From Tubulanus polymorphus (taxonomy: Eukaryota > Nemertea > Palaeonemertea > Tubulaniformes > Tubulanidae), in assembly GCF_964204645.1 (NCBI RefSeq), contig NW_027437463.1, positions 25,944 to 89,943 on the forward strand: 64,000 bases of DNA. The letters are read 5' to 3'. Of this stretch, positions 54,625 through 63,776 are shown piece by piece. The stretch's first letter is position 1; each line of letters begins with the position of its first letter. Position numbers and translations under genes: made by a program. Below the pieces are notes generated by a model, which saw nothing but the letters and a program-made list of their open reading frames with translations, did no database searches and was not told the origin of the DNA.

Positions 54625-55385
54625 ATGGTAGAATTAAAAGAATACAGAATATTTGTTGATTCTAGAAGACTTACAAATTATAAATCTCATAATTTACTAG
54701 TACAATTAGATAGAGAATATAAAAATTGTGTAGATTTAAAATTAGTTAATATAAGTTTATGTAACTCATTTTACAATATATCGGATAAAACTATTGAACA
54801 TAGAGCCTTTTTAATTTTTAATAAAAATAAAAATGAATGGGCCTATATATATTTTTAAAACCGGGGTTATATAATTTAAATACATTGGCACAAGAAATTA
54901 ATAGAAAAGCCTGGCACAAGTCAGGTAATAATTCCAGGTTTAATATTAGATTTTTAAAAAGTGAGAGTTCTAACAAAATAAAGATAAGGTTGGCTGATAT
55001 TGAAAAGCATAAATTTATGGTAAAAAAACCTATAGCTAAACTGTTAGGAATTCCTCCAGATAAATCTTTTACAAATATTGAAGCTACACCAAACTTAATA
55101 CCTTTTACACACTTTTATATCTATTGCAATTTAATCGATCCTACAAAAACATTCGAAGCAACTAAAGATATAACTTGTTATTCTGGTTTATTAAACATTT
55201 TACCATTGAAGAATGTTAAAGAATTTGGAACGCAAATAAATTATAATTTAATAGAATGTGATTTCAAACCATGCATTCCTCGTTTTAATAATTTTAGATT
55301 AGAAATTAGAAATCACAATGGATACTTAATTGATTTAAATAATTTCCCTGTAATTTATGAATTAGTTATAAGATGTAGAGAGTAA
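54625..55385 (+). pseudogene. Viral 253-residue protein (candidate minor capsid), frameshifted
   Basis: Homologue of the intact gene at 748-1509. Two extra T near 54850-54856 break the frame after ENEWAYIYF-type sequence; the remainder (54837-55385) is open in another frame to PVIYELVIRCRE. By eye about nine residues in ten agree with the left copy, well above the PolB similarity. It starts 17 bases after the 117-residue gene. Confidence 0.55.
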
Positions 55386-55402
55386 TTTTTTTCACTATAT
55401 AA
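55383..55402 (+). promoter_or_regulatory. Viral TATAAATG start signal
   Basis: TAATTTTTTTCAC, then TATATAAATG; identical in layout to the signal at 731-752. Confidence 0.55.
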
Positions 55403-55745
55403 ATGAATATAACTGTTGGACCGAGTATATGTTTTGGGTTTGATTTTAAACATGGTAAAGAAATAAGAATTAAACTAAATGATGTAAATTGCTGATATAA
55501 AAAGTAAATCATTTAACAATGCATCAATGATTAATAAGGAAATTTATAATATAGAAAAAGTAATTGATTTAATTAAATCACCTTTAGAATATTATGAATT
55601 AAATGAAGATGGAATTATTGGTGATATTAAAAACATATTAACCAAAATATATGATAATCATAAAAGTAGTAATGAAATAAATGTTGAATTAATCGTAAAT
55701 AAGATAACTGAATATTTTGATGATAGTAATTTTTTTGATGAATAA
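55403..55745 (+). pseudogene. Viral conserved 113-residue protein, frameshifted
   Basis: It is nearly identical to 389-730. A one-base insertion near 55487 (GATGTAAATTGC against GATGTAATTAC) breaks the frame; the rest is open from about 55500 to the TAA at 55743-55745. That TAA overlaps the ATG of the next gene. Confidence 0.6.
55726..55745 (+). promoter_or_regulatory. Viral start signal inside the preceding coding region
   Basis: TAATTTTTTTGATGAATAAATG; the signal doubles as the 3' end of the 113-residue gene, as at 389-409. Confidence 0.45.
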
Positions 55746-55966
55746 ATGAGTGATAATAAGTGGATAATAACTGGATTATATAATGGCGCCTAACTATCAG
55801 TTGGAACTGTTGGTTATTCAATGGTATTAAAAAAGTATTCAAAATGGGAAGTGTTAATGTTGATAGATTTGATATAAATGATATTTTAAAATTAACATTA
55901 GCAGTTACTTTATCTAATTTAACTATTGATTATTTAGAAAAACAATAATATATTCCTCCCATATAA
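55746..55966 (+). pseudogene. Viral small hydrophobic protein, broken
   Basis: Homologue of 167-388. Codon 6 is an intact TGG, but a TAA replaces codon 16, a one-base loss in an A-run near 55833 shifts the frame, and a further TAA precedes the IPPI end. The damage differs from the left copy. Confidence 0.5.
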
Positions 55967-55970
55967 ATGC

Positions 55971-55990
55971 ATAATTATTTTACTAAATAA
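55971..55990 (+). promoter_or_regulatory. Viral TAAATAAATG start signal
   Basis: ATAATTATTTTACTAAATAAATG, a slightly degraded T-tract compared with its homologue at 142-162. Confidence 0.45.
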
Positions 55991-56401
55991 ATGGCTTCTG
56001 CAGTTATAACTATTATAGGATCGGCAATTGTTAACGCTTTTGGTGGATATTTATTTAAACATATTGATTAAAATGGATCATTAACAGAACAGAAAAGACA
56101 TAACTTAGCATTAGAGAAATATAATAAAGCAGCAGAAGAATATAGAGAAAAACGACAAAACTATATGGAATATATTAACAAGGAATTATATGATCAGAAG
56201 ATTTCACATAGAGATTTTCAATCAGTTGATGATGCAATGAGTTTATATAACGCGGTAACCAATAAAGAAAAATTACATCTATACAAACCTAAATTATCAG
56301 ATTATTATACCCCAAGTAATGAACGGAAGAAATATGAAATAATTTGGATTTTAGGTGGAACTGTTATTGTTATATTTGTTGCTTATAAGTTTACTAATTA
56401 G
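55991..56401 (+). pseudogene. Viral two-segment membrane protein with one premature stop
   Basis: 137 codons. The hydrophobic N-terminus (ASAVITIIGSAIVNAF) matches the fragment at 1-141. A TAA near 56070 replaces the lysine found there. The rest is a charged helical region and a C-terminal membrane segment (IWILGGTVIVIFVAYKFTN). The arrangement suggests an integral membrane protein with a cytoplasmic or internal coiled domain. The family is unknown. Confidence 0.5.
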
Positions 56402-56421
56402 TAATTTTTTTTGCTAAATAA
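56401..56421 (+). promoter_or_regulatory. Viral TAAATAAATG start signal
   Basis: TAATTTTTTTTGC, then TAAATAAATG; one of the best matches to the shared signal. Confidence 0.55.
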
Positions 56422-57612
56422 ATGGAAGATAAAGTTGATGATATTGATATTATTCCTCATGATATAAATAAAACTAAATTAAAAAGATATTTAGAAAAAC
56501 AAATATTAGAATTTGAAAGTGACTTAAAGATAAAAAAGAAAAAATATTTAAAAAGTAAAATTATATATTATCTTATTATCAGTGGTTCGGTTACAATTAT
56601 TTCTGTAATAACATTTCTAGCAATATTTAGTCCATTAACACCTTAAAGGCCGAGGAGCAGTAATAGAGCCCGATCAATGTCAAAGATGGCAGTACCCATG
56701 AAGCAATAGTGCAGTGGAGAGCTCCAACGGTTGAAACTGGAAATCTCCTTTTTTCTCTGTCAGTTATCCGATTTGGACCCTCCTTTTTGTCAGACATATG
56801 TATTAATGTGTAATATATTCATTTCTGCAATGTGTTTTAGGCCCTCCTCTACGAGAAATTAAGCTTTTTAGTTGGTATTTCCTTAAAAATTTGAATCTTT
56901 GAATGACATAGAGGGAGGAGTTATTCAGTGAATTAGTGTAGCTCACAGAGCACATTAACACTAATTTGATACCTATAGTCATCAGTATACATAAACAAAA
57001 CATAGCCTCATTCATAGTACCAAAATTTGGCAACATCAAAACTTTTTCTATGGTCAATGGATCAGTCTGAAATTTCGTACACTTGTTTAGCTATCTACCA
57101 TCAATGTTTCAAAAAAATTTGAAATGTCTCTAAAATTTTTAATCTTGGCCCTATCTCTACAGAAAAAGATCGCTAGCATCAGATTTTCATTCCCACTATG
57201 ACTAGATTATTTAAAATTAGTTTCGAACTTGATATGAAAACTTTTATGAATTTGTCAAATTTTACTGTGTGTGACCTGCTTTTCTGTTGTGAGCCAACCT
57301 CGCTCACTCTAAACATTTTAAACAAGATACTGTAAAAGTGGGACGGCCGATCTCAAGTGTTTGCCACCCGGTTAACTAGCATCCATACTCCTCGGCCTTT
57401 AAGCTATATCAATTTGTGTATTAGGATTAAGTTCAAGTGTTTTAACTGGTATAAGTTCAAAATTAAATATAAAAAGTAATAAAGAAAAAATTAAAACTAA
57501 TATAAAAGAAATTAATAAATTAGAAAATACACTAGATTATATAATAAGTTTAAATGGCCATATAACAGTTGAAGAACAAGATAAATTATTAAAAGAATTA
57601 ATAAATTATTAA
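56422..57612 (+). pseudogene. Viral membrane protein split by a piggyBac-type MITE
   Basis: The first part (56422-56646) encodes an acidic start (DDIDIIPHDINK), a basic coiled region and a membrane segment (YYLIISGSVTIISVITFLAI). After the MITE (57403-57612) the same frame encodes a further hydrophobic stretch (AISICVLGLSSSVLTGISS), a lysine-rich coil and a TAA. The TAA at the junction lies in the TTAA target itself, so either the frame was already closed there before insertion or the two parts were separate. The start resembles the gene at 58779. Confidence 0.5.
56647..57398. mobile_element. 752-bp piggyBac-type MITE inside the viral relic
   Basis: TTAA (56643-56646) is followed by AGGCCGAGGAG; the far end is CTCCTCGGCCT followed by TTAA (57399-57402). 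The perfect 11-bp inverted ends and TTAA duplication are diagnostic. The interior is GC-richer than the viral DNA and has no transposase. It shows that the relic was already nuclear host DNA when the MITE jumped. Confidence 0.92.
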
Positions 57613-57628
57613 TTTTTTTATTATATAA
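57609..57628 (+). promoter_or_regulatory. Viral TATAAATG start signal
   Basis: TTAATTTTTTTATTATATAAATG overlaps the stop codon of the preceding gene. Confidence 0.55.
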
Positions 57629-58777
57629 ATGGTAGATAGTTTTCCAAAAGCTTTCCAATATAATAAATCAATTAAATATAATATTCCAGCAATAGATTTT
57701 AATAAAGATATTACATATAGAAATGAAGTTTTAAATTCATTAATTGATTTATATATTTATGTTACTGAAAGTAATAATTTTCATGTAAAGATGGAAAATA
57801 TATTTCATGTGTATACAATTAATTTCAAAAATTTAAATGAGGCAAAACAATGGTTATTAAAATCTAATATGAAGTATTGGCAGAACCAATTAAATTTTGC
57901 TGTTTATTGCGCAACAACAGGTTGTGGAATTAGTTGGAATGATCATTTAAACAAACCAAGTTTACCATTGATGTTATCACTTTTTAGATTTCATACATAT
58001 TTTCAAATAAAATTAATATTAGATGAATTAGAATGTCCTTTACCAGGTTCAAAATATTTTAAAGAATTGAATAATAATATTAATTTTTCTAAGTTTTATA
58101 AAATATGTAATGAATTTAATATTAATTCAAATAAAGATTTTAGAGCAAAAATTGGAACAATGGGTGGATTAGGAATATTGTATACTAAAGAATTTGGAAA
58201 AATAATGACAAATTCAGATATAAGAACTATGAATGAATTACCAAAATATTATAATAATATACAACAACAAAACAATAATGGTTGGGTTAATTTCATTTTA
58301 GAAAATAGTGAAGGTTTTACTAAAGCCGGATTACAAAGAATAAATCAATCTATTAGAACTTATTTGATATGTATTTTAGGTGCGCAAGTTGAAACAAGAT
58401 CCCCAATAATTGGAAATGATAACACATCATTCGATGCGCAGAAACAATTCAAAGTATTATTTGAAGATTCAATTCATAATGATAAAAATAGATCGATTCC
58501 AGAAAACATTGTAAGATATCAAAATTATTTAGATAAATCACATATTAGATTAAATTATTGTATAGGCCCTAATCTATTAATTATTTCTAATGATTTAGTA
58601 TTAAAGATGGGAAACATAATTGGTTATAATAATCTAATTAAAACTGCAACAATAAATAATTCATTTGGGTTAAATGATATAAATAAAAAGATTATTACTG
58701 CTCCAAAATTAATGGAAGGTGAAAAAAATAAAAAACATATTCAATCAACAGAAACTAAAACTAATAATATTAAATAA
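57629..58777 (+). CDS. Viral conserved 382-residue protein, probable virion component
   Basis: This is the longest intact gene of the right relic. It is soluble and helix-rich, with a conserved-looking KIGTMGGLGILYTKEFGK block at about 171-188, a FTKAGLQRINQSIRTYLICI helix at about 229-248 and an SFDAQKQFKVLFEDSI block near 266-285. The C-terminus is lysine/asparagine-rich. There is no nucleotide-binding or protease motif (no Walker A, no His/Cys pair in adenoviral protease context), so it is neither the packaging ATPase nor the protease of Polintons. It stayed open while its neighbours broke. A capsid, terminal or scaffolding protein is possible; the function is not established. Confidence 0.6.
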   Translation: MVDSFPKAFQYNKSIKYNIPAIDFNKDITYRNEVLNSLIDLYIYVTESNNFHVKMENIFHVYTINFKNLNEAKQWLLKSNMKYWQNQLNFAVYCATTGCGISWNDHLNKPSLPLMLSLFRFHTYFQIKLILDELECPLPGSKYFKELNNNINFSKFYKICNEFNINSNKDFRAKIGTMGGLGILYTKEFGKIMTNSDIRTMNELPKYYNNIQQQNNNGWVNFILENSEGFTKAGLQRINQSIRTYLICILGAQVETRSPIIGNDNTSFDAQKQFKVLFEDSIHNDKNRSIPENIVRYQNYLDKSHIRLNYCIGPNLLIISNDLVLKMGNIIGYNNLIKTATINNSFGLNDINKKIITAPKLMEGEKNKKHIQSTETKTNNIK

Positions 58778-58778
58778 A

Positions 58779-58946
58779 ATAAAAGATTACAATACTACAG
58801 AAAATATAGAAACTGATATTATTCAACATGATATAATTAAACTAAATGATGATAATAAATCCTATGAAAATGCTAAATTAGCTTTAACTTGTATAGGAAT
58901 TGTTATAGGAATATTATATTTTATATTTTTTTATTTTATTATATAA
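58779..58946 (+). pseudogene. Viral single-pass membrane protein with lost start codon
   Basis: The frame reads KDYNTTENIETDIIQHDIIK and ends in a membrane segment (LALTCIGIVIGILYFIFFYF). It resembles the start of 56422 (DIDIIPHDINK). There is no in-frame ATG. At the expected position after TAAATAAA the codon is ATA (58779-58781), probably a mutated ATG. Confidence 0.4.
58924..58946 (+). promoter_or_regulatory. Viral TATAAATG start signal
   Basis: A T-rich run followed by TTATATAAATGG. A second TATAAATGG lies 10 bases later; the ATG at 58957 opens the conserved frame. Confidence 0.4.
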
Positions 58947-58956
58947 ATGGCTATAA

Positions 58957-59364
58957 ATGGCAGAAGATTTTCCATTGGGTTCTTTAGATGAACCCGGTAT
59001 AAGTGATGAACAACAACCTGATTTTGATGAAGCAAGTTTTAATGATGATAATAAAACAGCATATAACAATAATTGAAATAATGATGAAGATGATGATTTT
59101 GATGATGATGATTATGATGGAATTAATTCCGAATTACGTGAAAAATTAATTAAATATTTAAAAGTCCCTGAAAGTGGTAGAATTTCAACTAGAACAGAAA
59201 GAAAAGAATTTATGAAACTATTAGAAAAACAACAAGAAAAATGTCCTGATAAACCTATGGAATTATATAGAATGAAATCTAGAGTAACAGATACAATTGT
59301 TAACGAATTATTACCAAAAGTTGTAATAGATGAAATTGATTCAGAAGGTGTTGTAGAATTTTAA
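58957..59364 (+). pseudogene. Viral acidic protein, one internal stop (partial duplicate follows)
   Basis: 136 codons. An acidic N-terminus (DEQQPDFDEASFNDDN), a TGA near 59074, a run of Asp, then a basic helical C-terminal domain (SELREKLIKYLKVPESGRIS, then VTDTIVNELLPKVVIDEI). The last ~78 codons are repeated almost exactly at 59711-59946. Unknown family; the charge pattern suggests a small nucleic-acid or core protein. Confidence 0.45.
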
Positions 59365-60290
59365 AAGATGACCCATTTTTCATGAATAATTTTGGAATTT
59401 AAAAATGATTCATGGTATCTTAATCTTGAATTAAATAGGAATATTGTAACAATTCAATTATCTAGAATGGGTCAAGAAAATATTTTTGAACCTGGAATGC
59501 GAGCATTATCTACAATTGAAGGTTCAAAAGGTGGTAGAGAATTTCTCAGAATTATATGGAATTCACTCGATAGAATAAATAAAGAAGAACCAATTCCTAA
59601 TATTGATATAAACAAATATTCACCATTTAAAAATCCAAATCCAAATCCTACTTTTGTTGATCCAGAAACTGATGAAGATTTTGCAAATCGATTAGATAAA
59701 TTAAGAAATTCCGAATTACGTGAAAAATTAATTAAATATTTAAAAGCTCCTGAAAGTGGTAGAATTTCAACTAGAACAGAAAGAAAAGAATTTATGAAAC
59801 TATTAGAAAAACAACAAGAAAAATATCCTGATAAACCTATGGAATTATATAGAATGAAATCTAGAGTAACAGATACAATTGTTAACGAATTATTACCAAA
59901 AGTTGTAATAGATGAAATTGATTCAGAAGGTGTTGTAGAATTTTAGAAGATGACCCATTTTTCATGAATAATTTAGAATTTAAAAATGATTCATGGTATT
60001 ATAATCTTGAATTAAATAGGAATATTGTAACAATTCAATTATCTAGAATGGGTCAAGAAAATATTTTTGAACCTGGAATGCGAGCATTATCTACAATTGA
60101 AGGTTCAAAAGGTGGTAGAGAATTTCTCAGAATTATATGGAATGCACTCGATAGAATAAATAAAGAAGAACCAATTCCTAATATTGATATAAACAAATAT
60201 TCACCATTTAAAAATCCAAATCCAAATCCTACTTTTGTTGATCCAGAAACTGATGAAGATTTTGCAAATCGATTAGATAAATTAAGAAAT
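59127..60290 (+). repeat. ~582-bp tandem duplication within the viral gene block
   Basis: The sequence from ATTCCGAATTACGTG (about 59126) to AGATAAATTAAGAAATT recurs from about 59708 with only a few substitutions and one base of length change. It joins the end of one gene to the beginning of the next, so the copy created a hybrid frame (59382-59946). Confidence 0.9.
59382..59946 (+). pseudogene. Hybrid viral frame created by the tandem duplication
   Basis: The N-terminal part equals that of the gene at 59964 (WYLNLELNRNIVTIQLSRMG to FANRLDKLRNS). From about 59711 it switches to the C-terminal domain of the gene at 58957. A one-base insertion after AATAATTTT shifts the reading frame immediately after its ATG, so it is probably not translated in this form. 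Confidence 0.55.
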
Positions 60291-60383
60291 TCAACACCAG
60301 AAACATCGAGAAGAGACAATCAACAAATTGATAATGATTCAAGTCAATTACAATTAACATTAGAAAAACAAATTGATAGTTAA
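59964..60383 (+). CDS. Viral 139-residue protein, original copy
   Basis: Open frame MNNLEFKNDSWYYNLELNRN, then a serine/glycine-containing block (EPGMRALSTIEGSKGGREFL), a proline/asparagine-rich linker and a polar C-terminus (SQLQLTLEKQIDS). The first three quarters are repeated at 59382. No known motif; function unknown. Confidence 0.5.
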   Translation: MNNLEFKNDSWYYNLELNRNIVTIQLSRMGQENIFEPGMRALSTIEGSKGGREFLRIIWNALDRINKEEPIPNIDINKYSPFKNPNPNPTFVDPETDEDFANRLDKLRNSTPETSRRDNQQIDNDSSQLQLTLEKQIDS

Positions 60384-60401
60384 AGAGATTCAGAAGTACT
60401 G

Positions 60402-61257
60402 ATGAATAGTATATCAGATACACCCGATACTGAAACTGGAATAAATCGAATACAATCTTTACTAGAAAAAGGATTACTTGATTTAACTGATGATGAATTA
60501 GAGGCATATCCTGAACAAACACGTAGAGAAATTAAAGGTGTACAAATATCAGCTGGTGAAATTGCTAATATTAAGATGAGATTTTCTAAAATAACCATGT
60601 TAGAAAAAGAATTAGCTAATGCAAATGAAGAATTAAAACAATTAGAATTAAATAAAAAATCTTCAAGTAATAGAGGAAGCTGATTATGAAAGCAGAAAGT
60701 TAGCTTTAGAAAAAGAAATAGATGATTTAAAATATAACAAAGAATTACAGGAAAAAGAAAGAGATACATTATTAAAATCATATGATCTTAATCATATTAA
60801 AAAATTAAAAGTTATTTTTAAAGATTTGTTCATAAAACCAGATTCTAAAATATCATTGAAAGATAGAATAAAATTATTATTTAAGTTAGAAGGTATAACA
60901 ATTCTTTCAATTCTAACAGCTGTAACTATGTTATTTACAACAATTGGTTTAGCTATATCAAAGTCACTGAAATCTACTCCTACTCCAAATAAACCAGATA
61001 AACCCCCAGAAAATAATAATTCTATACAAGATAAAGTTAAGGATGGTTTAAAGAAATTAGCAAAATATTTATGGGAACTATCTAAAAAATCTGCTGCAGC
61101 ATTGGCCGGAGTTATTGCATCAATTGTTGGTTTTATATTGAAATCTGCAGGAAACATTATTAACTTTGCTGCTGAACATATTATTTTATTTTTAATTACA
61201 GTTGTAAGTGCTATTATTTTTGGATTAGTGAATATGATATCAAAAAATATCAAGTAA
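60402..61257 (+). pseudogene. Viral coiled-coil membrane protein, frameshifted
   Basis: The N-terminal part (to about 60680) is acidic and coiled-coil-like (MLEKELANANEELKQLELN). A one-base shift near 60660-60675 moves the frame; it continues through another coil (KEIDDLKYNKELQEKERDTL) into three hydrophobic segments (ILTAVTMLFTTIGLAI, AALAGVIASIVGFIL and IILFLITVVSAIIFGLV). Total about 285 codons. Polinton-type and related viruses often carry such long membrane proteins in the virion gene block. The exact role is unknown. Confidence 0.5.
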
Positions 61258-61290
61258 ACATGATAAAAAATAAACATGATAAAAAATAAA

Positions 61291-61313
61291 TAATTAATTT
61301 TTTTGTTAAATAA
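61291..61313 (+). promoter_or_regulatory. Viral TAAATAAATG start signal
   Basis: TAATTAATTTTTTTGTTAAATAAATG, a strong match to the shared signal, before the candidate major capsid gene. Confidence 0.55.
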
Positions 61314-62559
61314 ATGAGTGGGAGTTATATATCAATCCTTCTAAGAATCATAAAATATCTAATGCTATTAAAGCAGAAAGATCACATCATATAATTACTC
61401 ATAACCCTTCTAATATTAATCCCGATGAAACTTTATATGTTAGAATTCCTCGATTAACACAAAATACTTTTTACGTTCCAAATAGTATTTATTTATCGGC
61501 CGATATAAAAGTAATCGGTAATAATAATAATTATGTTGTTGATAATGTTGGAAGGTATTTGATTAAAAAGTTAACAATAAAGATTGGTCCAGAAACAGTT
61601 TTCTCATTAGATGATTATAATTTATTTATGCATTATAAAGATTTATGGTTAACTAAAGAAAACAGAAATAATATGATATTTCAAGGCATCCAATCAGAAA
61701 ACCAAAATAAATTAAGATCAGAAGCACATAATGCAATATTAACTTATGCTATAGATAAATTGATAAAAAGTATATATGGAAGCAAATATAAAATTCCATT
61801 AGACTTTGAATTGATAAATAACAATGCACCTTTATATAGATACGCAATTCAAGAAGATGTTATATTCGAAATAATGCTCCTGTTAATGAAATTGTAATAT
61901 CTAGCGTTAATAAAGATATGAGTTATAAATTATCGAATATATGTTTAGAATATGATACAGTAACTGATGAAAATATTTCAAGTATAATTCAAACTAAATA
62001 CAATCAAGGATTTTCATTATTATATGATTATATTGATAAATTTAAAACTATAACTATTAATGCAAATGATGAAATTATTAATGAGAATAGTAACTTCCCA
62101 AGAAGATCTATTAAAGGTATATTAATATTTTTTACCATTGCAACATATACTAGTGGTGCAATAAATGTTGATAATTATTATAATCCTGAAATAACAAAAG
62201 TAGAAATAACTATCAAAGGAATAGCAAATAAAATATTTTGTCAAGGAATGAGAATGATTGATCAGTGGCCAGAAATTAGAAAACATTTTATGAATGAAAA
62301 AGTGAAATCATCTGAAAATTGTAATATTAATCAAATTGATTATTATACCGGTAATAAATATGCATTATGGTTAGATTTTAGAACAACAGAGGATAATTCA
62401 TTACATGGTTCTGGAAAAAAACTACAGAACACTAAAGATGGAATACAATTATTCATGACAAAGAATAAAGGAATCAAAAATTTTAAAATGCACATTTATA
62501 TTATATCTGACGCGCAATTAAATATTGTAAATTCTCAATTGAATAGTGTTATGTATTAA
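61314..62559 (+). pseudogene. Candidate viral major capsid protein, two frameshifts
   Basis: About 415 codons. One shift lies near 61320-61330 and another near 61865-61872; between and after them the frames are open. The protein is strand-rich: NINPDETLYVRIPRLTQNTF, YLIKKLTIKIGPETVF, SYKLSNICLEYD, ITKVEITIKGI, YALWLDFRTTEDNSLHGSG and a final FKMHIYIISDAQLNIVNSQL. Many beta-strands in two halves, the size, the strong start signal and the position in the structural block fit a double jelly-roll major capsid protein of the Polinton/adintovirus type, but 415 residues is on the short side. The family is recognised only by general character. Confidence 0.45.
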
Positions 62560-62591
62560 AATTTTAACTTTAATAAAAATTTATATAATAA
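62558..62591 (+). promoter_or_regulatory. Second-type viral start region
   Basis: ATTTTAACTTTAATAAAAAT, then TTATATAATAAATG. It shares the TTTAATAAAA core with the regions before 1578 and 54254, whereas capsid-type genes have plain T-tracts. Confidence 0.4.
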
Positions 62592-63776
62592 ATGGAAAGA
62601 GGTAAAGTATATAAATATTCCATACATCGATACACATGAAAATAATGATGGTTTATATTATGTAATACCTTGTAATATAGCTTTGATATTTGATCCTATT
62701 TTCAAAATTTATAAAACTAAACTAATAGAAATCGATAATAATAAAAGTGGTGTTGTTGATAATTTAAGTAATGTAATTGATAATAATGTAATACCTTCTA
62801 CATCTAATAATGCAATACCTTCTACATCTAATAATGTAATACCTTCTACATCTAATAATGTAATACCTTCTACATCTAATAATGATAAGATTGAACCTGA
62901 TATCAAAACCAAAAAGACAAATGAAAAATATTGTGATGTATGTAAGAAATATATATATCATATAAAAATTGGGCATCACATAAGAAATCAAATAAACATA
63001 TAGAAAAAGAAAAGAATAATAATGATAATAATATATCTGATAATAATATAATAGATAATATCATAGATAATGTTAATACAATTGAAACAAATGATACCAT
63101 AGATAATATAACAGATAATGTTGATACAATTGAAACTAATGATAATGAAACAATTGATGATTCTAAAAAACATTGTAACATTTGTGATTTAGATATTTCT
63201 CAAAGTAATTTTTCTAAACATAAAAAATCTCAAGCGCATTTCGAAAATGAAAGGAAGTTAGAAGAACATGAAAAGAAATTAGAAGAAATAGAAAGAAATA
63301 AAACGTGTCAATATTGTAATAAAAAAATTGAACCTGTTGATGAAAATACTCATTATAAATCAAAGTTACATCTAATTAATGTTTATAAAATGGTGAGTAT
63401 GATACCATTGTTAAATAACCCAAATAAATATATCAAATATTTTAATCCTAAAACTAACCAATATTATATATTCTATAAGTTGTTATTTGATAAATTATTA
63501 GCTTATGCAGAAGATAATCCTCAACAAATATATAAATTATTATATTTCAGAAAAATAGATTTAAGTTATCTAATAAAACATTTTGGATATCAACTTGATT
63601 TTGATAATGATGATTTTGATGAATACTTAGAAAAATTAAGAGAAAAAGCTAATATACCTACTAATTATCATTCAAAGATGACTCGACTAAAATTAATAAA
63701 TCTACCTAAGACTTTTGGTGAATTAGATATAAACAGAGATGATTTTATAAATATATTAGAAACAAAATTAGAATAA
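62592..63776 (+). pseudogene. Viral multi-zinc-finger protein, frameshifted
   Basis: The frame shifts within the first few codons and again near 62960. Read through, it contains an N-terminal block (YVIPCNIALIFDPIFKIYKT), a four-copy eight-residue repeat, a polar Asn/Asp-rich linker and three CX2C...HX5H fingers (CDVCKKY; CNICDLDISQSNFSKHKK; CQYCNKKIEPVDENTHYKSK). The C-terminal domain is intact (63390-63776; ending TFGELDINRDDFINILETKL). The fingers resemble those in PolB and the VLTF3-like gene. It could be a regulatory or DNA-binding protein of the element. It is last before a strong hairpin. Confidence 0.5.
62782..62877 (+). repeat. 24-bp in-frame repeat, four copies
   Basis: AATAATGTAATACC followed by TTCTACATCT, four times with one G/A-type change, encodes NNVIPSTS. 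It is a slippage-type linker expansion in the zinc-finger gene. Confidence 0.9.

Noticed and set aside
62709-63181. Several minus-strand frames of Ile/Leu-rich sequence
   Set aside because: They are antisense shadows of the NNVIPSTS repeat and the Asn/Asp-rich linker.
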